From Symbiodinium microadriaticum (taxonomy: Eukaryota; Sar; Dinophyceae; Suessiales; Symbiodiniaceae): a stretch of 64,000 nt of DNA. Shown here in pieces: positions 43,261 to 53,789 of this stretch. The stretch lies in assembly GCA_001939145.1 (NCBI GenBank), contig LSRX01000508.1, positions 226,021 through 290,020 of the forward strand, given 5' to 3'. Each line of letters starts with the position of its first letter. Position 1 is the stretch's first letter. The position numbers were made by a program, and so were the translations under genes. The notes under the pieces were generated by a model that was not told the DNA's origin, did not search any database, and saw nothing but the letters and a program-made list of their open reading frames with translations.

Positions 43261-44060
43261 CCTTTATGATAGTATTATGTGACGCTTCGCTTTCTTCAAG
43301 ACTGATGTCCTACATTGTAGTTTCCATAGTTCCAATACTTCGAAAAGTTTGTTGACACTTGTAAAACTATTGAAACTCGTAACTATTGCAACTATTGGAA
43401 CTGTTGGAAACCCTGCCCAACCTCTTCCCGGACCTTTTGAAAGGCCCGTGTCGGTCCCAGCCACGCCTGTAACGGGTCGAAAGCCGGGCAAGGAAGAGGA
43501 TTGCAAGTCCAAGTAACTCCGCAGTGGGATTCTCGAAGATACCTATTTGGAACTCAGCACTGGCATGAGAGGGCCTGAACCGGCGCACTGAGCCTGCCCC
43601 ACACCTCAGTCCAAGTTCGGTGGCGTTGGCGGCAGCAATAATGAAGAAGACAATCCCCAATCACGGCTTTCCGAAACAAGAGCCTCTTCTTGAAGGATTT
43701 ACCGCGGTCCATGCTTCAAACAATAACTATCCTTGCAACTTGAAAAAAACAATTGTAATGTCCCGACAGCAAGTGCTTCCGCAGCTGCAGCCGGAGGTGC
43801 CTTTTTGCAGGGGCTGGTGGGATAAATTTTAGGCTCAATCTGGTACCGTCCCACCCTCTCTAAATCCTAAACCTGCCTTAAAACCACAAACTCGCCGGCC
43901 TGGGAAGCCTTAGCAAAAGTGAGCTTCAAACCCTTCGACTCCTACCACAAGGAATTGAGTAGGGCCGAAACGAAACGGGCTGATGAGCGTGAGTTTTAGC
44001 ACACCAGCAGCAACACTAACAAGGAGTTGTTCCGGGTTTAGGGTTTCAGGGTTTAGGTTT
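43261..44060. other. Stretch without strongly supported gene
   Basis: A 97-codon minus frame (43,367-43,660) starts MGIVFFIIAAANATEL and contains LLGLAILFLARLSTRY, so it could be a membrane exon, but nothing confirms it. A TTTAGGG-type patch lies at 44,034-44,062. Confidence 0.3.
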
Positions 44061-44278
44061 CGGGATCGCAGACCCGCTCCTGCTCCTTCATCTTGCGAAG
44101 CTTCGATGTGTGCACCTTCCCTGAAGATTCGGACACACGACTGAAACGAGAGCCGTTACTGTTTTGGCGGTGTTGCTGTTGTTGTTGTTGTTGTTAGCGT
44201 GCTTGTTCGCCGCCGCGAGGGATGTGTCGATTTCGGGGCTGTGATGTGCCAAAACTTGAGTCTTGGCAAATTGCAGTT

Positions 44279-44345
44279 TGGAACAAGCCTTGTCGATGCT
44301 GTTCGAGCTCACGAACATTGCTTCGATCAGTAGCACTGGATGTAC
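44279..44345 (-). repeat. Duplicated exon-like segment, copy 2 of pair C
   Basis: See 42,173-42,245. Here the frame continues into KLQFAKTQVLAHHSPEIDTS and then an Asn run from a GTT microsatellite (44,170-44,196). Confidence 0.5.
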
Positions 44346-44597
44346 GGATGCGGAACAGCATGGGCAGCATGCAACGGCTGTGTGGGTGGGTGCACATGTA
44401 GGAATACTTCGTATCTCCGTCAGCTCTCGCTAGCGGCCGTGGAAGCTGACTGCATCCTTGGGCTTGACGTCCATGGTGCTGGAGATGTCAGAAACCAAAT
44501 TATCATACACCCGGCTTTGAGGCAAACTCTACTCGGTTTTTGCACGGGGAAATAGATGGCATAGCAGCATGCAGCGTCTGTGTTCATGCCTGTTCTG

Positions 44598-44660
44598 GAC
44601 CCTCCGGATACCACAGGACCACCGCGCAACGGCACAGCACGTTACAGCAGGTGGTCTGGC
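44598..44660. repeat. Partial third copy of duplicated segment A
   Basis: GACCACCGCGCAACGGCACA, then GCACGTTACAGCAGGTGGTCTGG, matches the right ends of the segments at 47,231-47,560 and 51,339-51,686. Confidence 0.55.
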
Positions 44661-44704
44661 CGATCTCGAGATCACCGAAGCATTGATGTGCATTGGGGAT
44701 AGAA

Positions 44705-44935
44705 AGGCAGTAGTAGTAGTCGTCGTCGTAGCAGTAAGTAGTAGTTTTAGTTTTAGTAGTCGTAGTCGTAATGGTGGTCGCAGTGGTATTCGTAGTTGTA
44801 GTGGTAAGTAGCGGTAGTGGTACGTCGTCGTCGTGGTGGTGGTGGGACGGGAGCAGGAGCAGAGGTGCAGTAGCAGGGGGAGAAGGGTAAGGAGTAGGAG
44901 TTGTGGGAGCGCGAGTACTGGGAGCAGCAGCAGGC
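44705..44935. repeat. GTA/GTC/GTG trinucleotide tract
   Basis: Imperfect GTA and GTC triplets grading into GGAGCA-type repeats. The Val/Ser/Arg-rich part of the 191-codon + frame starting at 44,833 derives from it. The rest of that frame, to 45,408, overlaps an equally open minus frame and is not called. Confidence 0.8.
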
Positions 44936-44939
44936 TCTC

Positions 44940-46577
44940 AGCCTACGGTGTTTCTAAGGGCCTGCGCCAAGTCGAAATCCTTCGGGGCGTAAGCCTTCCC
45001 CGTTGGGCGAGGCAACCTGCAAATGACCAAGGCCCTCGCACTGCAGCGACCAAGCAGCACACGCTGATCCTGACAGACCGCGTGGCATTTCGGGCAACAG
45101 TCCGTGGGTTCTCGGCAGTCATCGCACTCTCAATGCCTGTGATCTGTTCGATGGCGTTCTGGTTCGTTTTCGTACGGTGGCAAGCAAAAGTCATTCTTGT
45201 CGAATGCCTCATAATCTCACGCGACAGTCTCGCATTGCACATAGGTCTTGCGAATCTCGGGTCGGCATGCGCACGCCGTTGCCGTTGTGAAGTCCCCTTA
45301 GCCGCCTTAGCCGTACTCTCAACGCGCTGTCTTTGCTTCTGGCTTTCTTGGCTCGTTGTTTGGAAGGCTCGTGCAGGCATTGAGGGCGCCTGCAGGCAAG
45401 AGGTCTGAACGGGAAGCAGCTATTGGGCAAGCGGCACAGGGACGATGGGAAACATGCATGTCGGAATTCCACTTGAACGATTCTGATGAACATTACCGTT
45501 GTGGCTGTGGGCACAACTCTGTCAGGCACTCTGCCAGGTACTCCGTGACAGGACTGCAGAGTTGGTGCACAGCACAACCACGAAGGAAACAAGCTCTCTC
45601 CTCTGTATCGCACACAGAAATATAAAGCCGCTTTAGGGGAACGCTGTGCTCGGAGCCCCCCCTGGCCAAAGATTCTCTTGGCAACACGGCTCCGGCTTTG
45701 TAATTAGGTGGCTCAAGCGTTTTGACTCAGCAGTACAAGGCAGACCCAAAGCAGCACCCTTACGACGGCGACGACCACTAAAGTGGCAAAGCGGTTGCCA
45801 ACAGGCACAGAACTCCTTAAAACGGATATATGTTGGTTGCCAACCCCGAAACGCTAAAAGGAGATTTTGGTTCGAAACCCAGTGCCCTAGCAGCCTTGCC
45901 ATGCAGCTGCCATCACTGCACCCCCCCGTGACTCCAGCTCACCTGCTTCCTTTTTCTGACACGACCCTCCACCGCTTGTACATGCCGAACCCCTCGCCTC
46001 CTCTGCTTCAATCGCAGTTTCCGCACTGCTGCTGTCTGCAGTGTCTTGCGACTGGTACCCACCCCATCACGCATTCTAGCTCATCTTTTAATTTGGGGCT
46101 TCTGCACAGAAACTGCCTAAGCGAATCCCATCCAACGCCTCATCACCCGCTTTCTGCTGCGGTGCATCTTCAGTCTCTTCGGATACAGCCTGTTACAGTG
46201 CAGCTGCCAAAACTTCCGCACATCACGAACTGCAAGCATGGCTTGCAGGATGTGGAGGGTGCAGAGAAGGAGATGGAAGCGGAGGAGGCAGGGCAATGCG
46301 AAAGGACATGCCCTCCCTGCCAAAGAAGCGGCAAGTGCATCTCATGCGCAAAACTGAGCCAGTCCTCGGCTGTGTCCTGCGGCACCTGCTCGGTGGTTGC
46401 CTGCGAATCGAGATGCCATGTCTTGCGTTTTCAAAAGTTCGATGTGTCAGCACAGTTTATCCTAGCTCGTGTTTTGGACTGCCGTTCCGTTTTCTGTTAG
46501 ATGCCACCTCACTCCTAGAAGGCGATGTTGGTTGAGAAAGACTAAACTCTCCCTTATCCTGTTGCCAAACCCAAACC
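44940..46577. other. Stretch with Cys-rich frames of uncertain status
   Basis: On the minus strand near 45,130-45,050 a frame reads ECDDCREPTDCCPKCHAVC. On the + strand near 46,246-46,440, after TTGCAG^G, a frame contains CERTCPPCQRSGKCISCAKL followed by a further CGTC pair. Both have paired-Cys spacing like small zinc-binding domains. Neither has a second line of evidence, and they are on opposite strands, so I leave them as candidates. Confidence 0.3.
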
Positions 46578-46689
46578 ACATTTTCACCCTCGTTTGCTTT
46601 GACTGCCGGCGGCTTCAGGGCCAGGATTTCGAGAGCACAGAAACACGGTAGGGCGAAGCTCACACAACAGGCTGTCGACCTGAAAGATT
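46578..46689. repeat. Direct repeat pair D, copy 1
   Basis: About 112 bases, from ATTTTCACCCTCGTTTGCTT to AGGCTGTCGACCTGAAAGAT, recur at 47,598-47,709 with about 90 percent identity, same orientation. Confidence 0.85.
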
Positions 46690-47230
46690 TTCGGCTGAAG
46701 GTGCAAGGCCCCGGCCATCAACGACTGCATAGATGCTAGAATCATAACCGTACATGTGTAAAAAGCATGTACACGTGGCAGACTTCTGCGTACGACCTCG
46801 TGCGACAGGGAGATGAGGCGACGAGTTTGACCCTGAATCCGAAGGGAAGCAAATTTAAGAGACACACAGCGTGAAGCTGCAGTGCCAGAGTAAGTCAGCG
46901 ATCTCATGGGTTCGCTTCAAAAATCCGGCATCGAACAAGTACCCGGGCGAATCCCATGTCGGCGCTCTCTCCACACAGCACTTGGCACAAAGGAGCCAAG
47001 AAGGGATCGGAGTTCACTTGCACACGGAGTTCGGATAAGGGAGACTAATCCAAGACAAACGCCTAAGGGCTTGGAGCTTCGGGTCTTGGGTGCAGTCCGA
47101 CACCCGCCAGCTTTCAGCTAACAGCCCAACCCCTCCCGAAACATCGGCCAGACAAGACCCGTCCGTCCTCGGCGTAGAGCAGGATCCGGGTAGGCCTTCG
47201 CGGACGACCCGGCTCTTTAATGGTTCCCTT

Positions 47231-47560
47231 GATCAGATCTAATCAGTTGAGGCCGAAGCGACTCCTGGGCATGGTACGCCTTCATCACGGCCTGCAGAAG
47301 CTGTCTGAATGGAAAGCCCCTGCGCAAGTAGGTAAGTAGCGATGCACTGCCCTCAGCAGGACCTGGTGTCTCGCCGAGATCCACGCGGCAGTCGCATCTG
47401 CATCGAACTGGGCCTTTCAGCTCATGCAAGCGGACATTTCTCTGGGAATCGTCTGGTCTCTGCTGCCCTGCTCGGACACTCCGGACGGCACAGCACGTTA
47501 CATCAGGTGGTCTGGGCTCCATGCTCCGATGAGCGCTAGCCTGGAAACACCAGACAAGCC
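47231..47560 (-). repeat. Duplicated exon-bearing segment, copy 1 of pair A
   Basis: About 330 bases similar to 51,339-51,686. The best conserved part is a minus-strand frame FRQLLQAVMKAYHAQESLRP followed by QLIRSD, against FRHLLHAVLVAYERQKLPQP plus RLIRSD in the other copy. Differences are mainly third-base (GCC/GCT, GTG/GTC, TAC/TAT) or conservative, so this was coding when duplicated. The family is unknown. Confidence 0.55.
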
Positions 47561-47597
47561 GTGATGAACTCCGTTCAAGCACGTTCAACCCAAGCCG

Positions 47598-47709
47598 CAT
47601 TTTCACCCTCGTTTGCTTTGACTGCGGGCGGCTTCAGGGCGCAGGATTTCGAGAACTCAGAAGCACGGCAGGGCGACGCTCACACAACAGGCTGTCGGCC
47701 TGAAGGATC
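47598..47709. repeat. Direct repeat pair D, copy 2
   Basis: See 46,578-46,689. Copy 2 lies immediately right of segment A copy 1. Confidence 0.85.
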
Positions 47710-49471
47710 AGTCAAGACTAAAGCCTCTGCAGCGCCCTGAAGCCGTGTGACGCAACACAACTACACCAACAAGACCCCACCAGATCAGTCTTCAAGCCAT
47801 GAACTGCAATCTACGCAACATCAGCACAATCCTTTGACACTCACAGCCAGCTCGAATCACACATCCGAGCTTGTTGTCGTTGTTTCCGACAGTCGATAAA
47901 AGTGCTCGGAAGAGGTTTCCAGGCGCGCTTGCTACCAGAAATTGCTGGGCTTCGGCCTCGTAGCTATGCTGCAAACAACTTGTACTTTCTGACAAGCCAA
48001 TTTCGTGAGAAGAAGGCCCGAACCAAATCTCCTAGCCAATTTCGGCGAAAGAACTCGCTACCTCTGGACCGTGCACTCCTCAAGCTTTTACCCGTGATCG
48101 AAGAGGCTTTAGGGCCCACACCTTCTGACACACAGTCTCACGATGCGCCTCAGGCGCAGCCAGCAAACTCGTGGGCTTGAGTTGGGACATGCGGGCGGAG
48201 CCAGTCATTGAAACAGCCCATGAAAATTGCCCTGTTTTCTCACTGAAGCTGTCACCTCCGTACTTAGTCCATACATCGGTACATATGTATGCATGCTTGG
48301 CTTCTATCTGCAGAAATACCCGAACATGGATTGGAGTTCCTGCCTTAGCCGCACGACCAAAGAACGTTATCAACATCACTTAAAAAAGAGTTCATGTGTA
48401 CTCATGGTACCAAATAAAGCCAAGAAAAGCCTGGTCTCCTGAAGATGTGTGTGTGTGTGTTGTAGACCACGGTGCCCTGGAACTAGCTGTAAGTAGCCGG
48501 CACAAGACGTACCAGTGAGAACATCCTGAACTCTAACTTGCATCCGCCAATTGGGTGAGGATTCAGGATTAGGAATTCCGGAACCTGTACGGTTGGAGAT
48601 TGTGACTTCCTCGATAACTCGGGGTGGCTCCAACCGGAACTCACCGAGATCCAACAAAGAGGGCAAACAAGCTGAAAGGAAGGGACTTCTCGGAAGGGGC
48701 CATATACCGCACCGTCACCAACTCCTGCCTGTGAAAACCTATCGTACAAAGTCAAAATCTCCGAAGCTTCCTGACCCTCGACTACAAGCTTTTACCAGAT
48801 ATCTTAGCATTCTCAAGCCAACGCTGCAATCCATTTGCAGTCTTCGGTCTTTGGGGCTTCCACTTTCCGTGGAGCCCTGTTACGCCTCCTTGACGATGTG
48901 GATGCCTGGGGTCTGCAGAATCGCATGACCAAAGTGTCTGGAGGTAGCCTCAACCTTCGTGTCAGAACCATGTCCCGAGCCCGGCACGGGCTCCCTTGGG
49001 ACTTTGAGGTTAGACTCTCAGAATCCCAAAACGCTTGGGGCCTGGTGCCTTACAGCCGACTGTCGTTCAAGTGAGTTTGAGCCTTCGAAGATACAAGGTC
49101 AGGAAAACCTCCATCCACCTACGACCAACCCCAAACTGCTCAGTTCCGACGAAACGTATGTTTCTCTCGGGGGCCGGCTGATGTGGAGAGGCACGCGTCA
49201 ACAAGAATCACTCTGAGGCTCCGATGGCTGCGGCTGCAATTGTGCAGTTGAGAGGAGTATGAGTAAACACTATGCAACCATTCATTTAGCGAGTAGGGAG
49301 CGTTGCGGAGAGTCCACTAGGCTCGATTAGAGACAATATCACTGAAGGTTGTAACTGTATAGACGGGTTGACGGGGTTATCATGATGAAAAGCATTCTCT
49401 TGTTCCGAACCTCAGTTCTCGACCAACAAGGCTGAACCCATGTCATTGCAGGCAACAGACATCTTCACAGC
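47710..49471. other. Stretch without supported gene
   Basis: Unique sequence with frames on both strands up to 125 codons. The minus frame at 48,376-48,666 (SLLDLGEFRLEPPRVIEEVT) and the + frame at 48,835-49,074 look compositionally normal, but I cannot decide between strands. A (GT)n run is at 48,446-48,461. Confidence 0.3.
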
Positions 49472-49986
49472 GTCCTGTTTCAATTCAATACCGCAAAAAC
49501 TCGAACAGAAATCTTGCATTCTTCCGAGTATTGCAGGCCGTTCGACCCGACACTGGACGAAATCTCTATACTTATCACCCCTGCAAGCCACAGACGGGAC
49601 ATCCCCACCTTTAAAGCTATTCAATGCTTCTACTTACCTCCGGGTGCGATACTGTGCCTGCCTTCTTGATTCATACTTATCTGTAGCCAAAAACACGTTG
49701 GATTCCGGCTGATAACATCCGAAAAAACGAGCCATCATTGTGCATGGGTTCCTCTTGCTGAACCAAATCGAGATCAACCCCAGTAGTAGCAGCTCATGGC
49801 AGGCTTTCTGTACAAGTAGCACCATCACGACCGACAGCATCACCTATCTTTTCTCGCCATCTCGCTCTCTCGCGGGCTTGCAGGTTCCAGAAGAAGACAC
49901 GACCTGAGGATGTCGAACTTGCAGAAGACTTACGGATTAGAGGTTCAGCATTTGAAGCTGGATTCGGCCCCAAGTATGTAAAACTT
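49472..49986 (-). repeat. Duplicated exon-bearing segment, copy 2 of pair B
   Basis: See 41,414-41,891. Relative to copy 1 it carries insertions near 49,725-49,745 and 49,915-49,935. The minus frame CYQPESNVFLATDKYESRRQ followed by AQYRTR is conserved. Upstream in gene direction it joins a 179-codon open frame (50,484-49,945) that copy 1 lacks. Confidence 0.55.
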
Positions 49987-50484
49987 ACGCTCGTAACTCG
50001 TGCCCATTCTAGGAACGGACTGGCACCGTGCCGTTGAGTAAGAATCATCATAAGTCATAATATGGATTTCGATTGGACCGTCTTGTTTTGAAGCTAGGTC
50101 CGGGTCTAAGGCTTGGGTTCCGATGTAGCTCCCTGCCGACAGAGAGGCAGGGCAGCCAATCAGAAGATCCAAACCACGGGAACGTGTCTCCAAATCTGCG
50201 GTGGCACATAGCCAGCTCTTACGATAAACTTTGAAGCCCCGAAAACTCAGCGTCTGCACAAACTCCTGGCGAAGGAACTTGCGCATAGATCGGCAACAGC
50301 TAGCACCGGACATGTAGAGTATGCTGCCGCATGTTGAGCACACCCTCGCTTTTCCGGCAGCACGGGGAACCTCGCCCCGCAACATCACTGCACAGCTCTT
50401 TCCCAGGAGGGCTGGCGGGTTTAAAGCGGCCCCTTGTAGATGAACCCGGGAGGGCAGCCGGCGAGCACCATGAGCACCCGACAC
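49987..50484 (-). CDS. Possible coding frame of unknown type
   Basis: Minus frame of about 179 codons. From about 50,260 it reads VQTLSFRGFKVYRKSWLCAT, then ETRSRGLDLLIGCPASLSAG and DGPIEIHIMTYDDSY, with normal composition. The frame runs into duplicated segment B copy 2. No family recognised; exon limits unknown. Confidence 0.3.
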
Positions 50485-51338
50485 GCCTGCAGCAGCCCAT
50501 AAGGCGAAGGGCGATGCCTACTGCCTGTCTGCCTGACTGACTGCCTACCTACAGACCCACTACATACATGCATACAACTACTCGAGAAGTGATCGAAGTG
50601 ACCCTGTAGTCGAGCCAGGGTTGAGGGTTCGCAGGTGTGAAGGCATGTAATTAAAATGGCCCACGTGCTCTGGGGTCTGGGGGTCTCGGGATTCAGGGTC
50701 TATGGACTTCGGATTGGGATGGGGTTGCGGCCGGGGTTGAGGCATCACGGCAGCCTCGCCAACAGCTTCCCTTCCAGCCTCCCTTCTACTCAAGTGATCT
50801 AATGCTGAGAACGCAGCATGGCCCACCACTTCTCGAATGCGTCTGCCTGCGAGAACAAGGACGGATCAATGGACCAGAAAGCCGCACGAAGCGAAGGCAC
50901 CTGGTCGGGCTCTACGTCCTCGACCAGGTCGGCCCCTGACGGGCAAACAGGTAATGACAAAAGACTGCCTTAAAGAGCATAAGCTCAGGCTCTTGCAGCG
51001 GACGCGCCCGCGGGTGTCGTCCACCCATGGGCTGGTGCACCGATCCCCTTTTGGGTACATGGCCTTGGCGCTCAGGATTCTGCGACTCTTTGGCCAGCCT
51101 CACGCCACTGCCGCGAGATATCCGAAACATGTGGGCGGTCTCCAACAAAGTTCGGGCACGGGCCCCAGCACCGGTCTCGTCGACCTTTGGGGGCCCGATG
51201 TCAAAAATCTCAGGCAGAATCGCAAATGAGCCCTAAAACAAAGCCTCGAACCTGCAAAGTTCTTGCTCAAGCCTGGGTTGGGAGGCCTCGGCCATGTCGG
51301 ACTCCTCGCCTTCCCGGTCGACTCAGTTTTCTCTCTTT
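50485..51338. other. Stretch without supported gene
   Basis: CTGCCTGACTGACTGCCTAC short repeats at 50,520-50,560; long frames on both strands at 50,837-51,236 without motifs. Confidence 0.35.
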
Positions 51339-51686
51339 ATCAGATCTAATCAGCCGAGGCTGGGGCAACTTCTGCCTCTCATAGGCGACCAGGACAGCGT
51401 GCAGAAGGTGTCTGAATCGAAGCCTCTGTGCAAACAAAAACTGGTACTCCGTCACCTGGAATCTTGATGATATCCAAGCGGCGCTGAAGCTGAAGGCCTT
51501 GCACTGCAAGTGGAAACGTGTGGGAATGCTATGCCCCCTCCTGCTCTCCTCCGACTATTCGGACACTCCGGACCACCGTGCAACGGCACAGCAGGTTATA
51601 GAGCAGGTGTTCTGGGCTCCATGCATACCCCCCTCATCAATGCCTTAGCAAGCGGTGGGTGCTAGCCTGCAAGCATCAGACAAGTC
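51339..51686 (-). repeat. Duplicated exon-bearing segment, copy 2 of pair A
   Basis: See 47,231-47,560. Confidence 0.55.
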
Positions 51687-52963
51687 AAACCACTCCGATC
51701 AGGCTTGCCAAAGTGCAGTGTCCGCGCTCCCTGAAGCATCTTCATGGAGAACCTCTGCAGCTTGAAGCTCTGAAGTGTTGGTTTGTGCCAAGATTCGGTC
51801 TTTCAGAGCCCTCAACACTGACTCAACACTCCGCTGCAGGATGGAAACCAGAATAACGGAATAAAGCCAAGCCTTTTCAACAGCAGAGGGTTAAACTCTG
51901 TACAACTTCGGGCTGTACAACTTCGAGCAGCGGCCCCTTTGTCCTGCCCAGCTAGCACCGCTTTCCGACACACAAAAAGCTTGCTGCCCTGCTCGGGCGT
52001 CAGAGGGAAAAGCCATTCCTATGCCGTTTGCATGCTTTGGTAAATATCCTAGAAACTCTTGTGCTAACAGATCTAAAGTGATGCCCCACAGGCAAAGTTC
52101 GCACGCTTGGCTATAGGAAAGATGACACGAAGAGAGAGCACGAAGCTATGTCCCTGCTCAGAAGGCTTTGTTTCCCTGTACTTCCGGATCCGCATCTCCT
52201 TTCAGCTCACAGGGCTGCCATCTACTTCGCAGGCGATTGTCACCAAGAGCTCCTCAGCCTGCAGCCCGCTCCAGGAAGCCCTGTTATGAAAGCTCCACAA
52301 AACCTTCACCCCAATGCTTGCATCCCCACAGCTTCTGAACCCTAATTACATCACTGCTGAGAAATTCTTTCAACTCTTCCTGCCAGTGCCATGGACATCT
52401 AGCTGCACTGCGACAAGCACATGTGACTTCACGTCGAACTGGCATCTTTTAGCATAGGAGTCCTTCTCTCAGCAGTACAGCTGAAGCCCGTTGAGATTCA
52501 GGCGGGAACCTGCAAGGGCCGGGGCGGAGCACTTGCTGTGGCAGTGGAAGCGGTGGTGGCAGACGCTGGTGGCACCGGCTCAAGAGTGGGAGTAAGCGGA
52601 GGTGTTAGTGGTGTTGGTTAGTGGTGCTGTCACAGGCACTGGTACGGAACAACGCCCGCAAAGGAAAAAGGTCATCTAAAATCAAGCACAAGCATGCAAC
52701 AACAGTGTCGCTGTGCTTTCAGTGTTCGGACGCTGAGGATCACACTCTGCGCTGCGCGATCGTTCAGCCAGCTAGTTCTTTCCTCAATCTGCTTTCGCAG
52801 ATTCTCATCCTGCTTCTCCTGCCACGGCACTGTTTTGGGCTCCCGGCACTACCTTGGGTGCTTGAAATGCCACCTGTCGTTAGTACCATCTCACCTTCAT
52901 GATTCACATCATTCTTAGACATGCTGTGCAGAGCCTCGCTCACGGAGGAACCGTGAGTGCTCA
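51687..52963. other. Downstream of the Argonaute gene, no supported gene
   Basis: Unique sequence. Probably holds the 3' end of the Argonaute transcript and the spacer to the next minus gene. A GTGGTGGCAGACGCTGGTGG-type patch is at 52,540-52,625. Confidence 0.35.
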
Positions 52964-53789
52964 TCACGTCCGAGGACCCGAAGTTCGCCTGTGGAGTGGA
53001 GAATGTCTGGAGGTTGACACCCCTTGCTGGACAACAGCTTGGGTGCCTCCATGGGTTGATGTCATGAGGGGCATGCCCATTGAATCCCCGTTCCGGGAAC
53101 TACCGACGGTAGCTGCAGGGTAGTTATTAGGCTGTGACAGCGGCCATGAGGCCTCAAGGTAGTGCTTGCCGCGCTCACCTGGGCTGTCACACGCTTGAGG
53201 CTGGCAGCTCAAACGGGCACTGCTCGACCTCGCTCCTGCAGTTTGTGAAATCCCAGTGGCAAACATGGTCGGCCATGTAAGCCGGCGTCGCGTAGCCCAC
53301 AGATTTGTCAGCCCGCGAGTACATGTGGCACAACTGGAATGTGATGGTTTCCTGAGTTTCCCACAGCGGAACCCTCAAAGCAGAGCGTATCTTCAGCCAA
53401 AATGAGAAGAGGAATTGAAATGGATCCAAGCTGCAAAGTCATCCACAGTGATTCCTTTCTTCACGAGACGCTTGTCCAGGTGCAGGATGTGGTAGTGGCA
53501 AGGCACTGACGTGCCTTGAATACCTCAGCTGCATGTGCTTGTGCTGCTGGATGTAGTAAGAACGCTCAACATGACACAAAACTATTTCAAAAAGGCTCAA
53601 CTCTGGCATAACTTCTGGGTAACAAAGGACAACATTGCCCCCGACTACAGTTGAAGGGGCCCGGCCTAGCTGTGAGACCAGGAAGAAGTTCAAATGCGAT
53701 GGCTGGGCTATGCCCTCGCTGGCCACCGTACCAGGAGGAACCTGGACGAGTTTGGCAGGCAAATACCGTTCCTGGGCCCTTAAGATAGC
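52964..53789 (-). CDS. Argonaute PIWI domain, C-terminal exons
   Basis: Four exons. 53,789-53,666 encodes AILRAQERYLPAKLVQVPPG, then TVASEGI and SHLNFFLVSQLG. 53,523-53,435 encodes IQGTSVPCHYHILHLD and TVDDF. 53,351-53,261 encodes ETITFQLCHMYSRADKSVGY, then PAYMADHV. 53,178-52,964 encodes ERGKHYLEASW and a Ser/Pro/Gly-rich tail of about 60 residues. They align column for column with the family pattern (VPPGTVV...FYLVSHxGIQGTSRPxHYHVL...LTYQLCHTY...PAYYAHLxxxRxRxYxE). The fourth tetrad residue is Asp in YMAD. The first acceptor (53,791-53,790) lies 12 bases downstream of a TTTAGGG pair. The tail is longer than usual and has no family match I recall. Confidence 0.85.

Noticed and set aside
44833-45408. 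191-codon + ORF
   Set aside because: Starts in a GTA/GTC microsatellite and is mirrored by a 145-codon minus ORF; neither has a motif.
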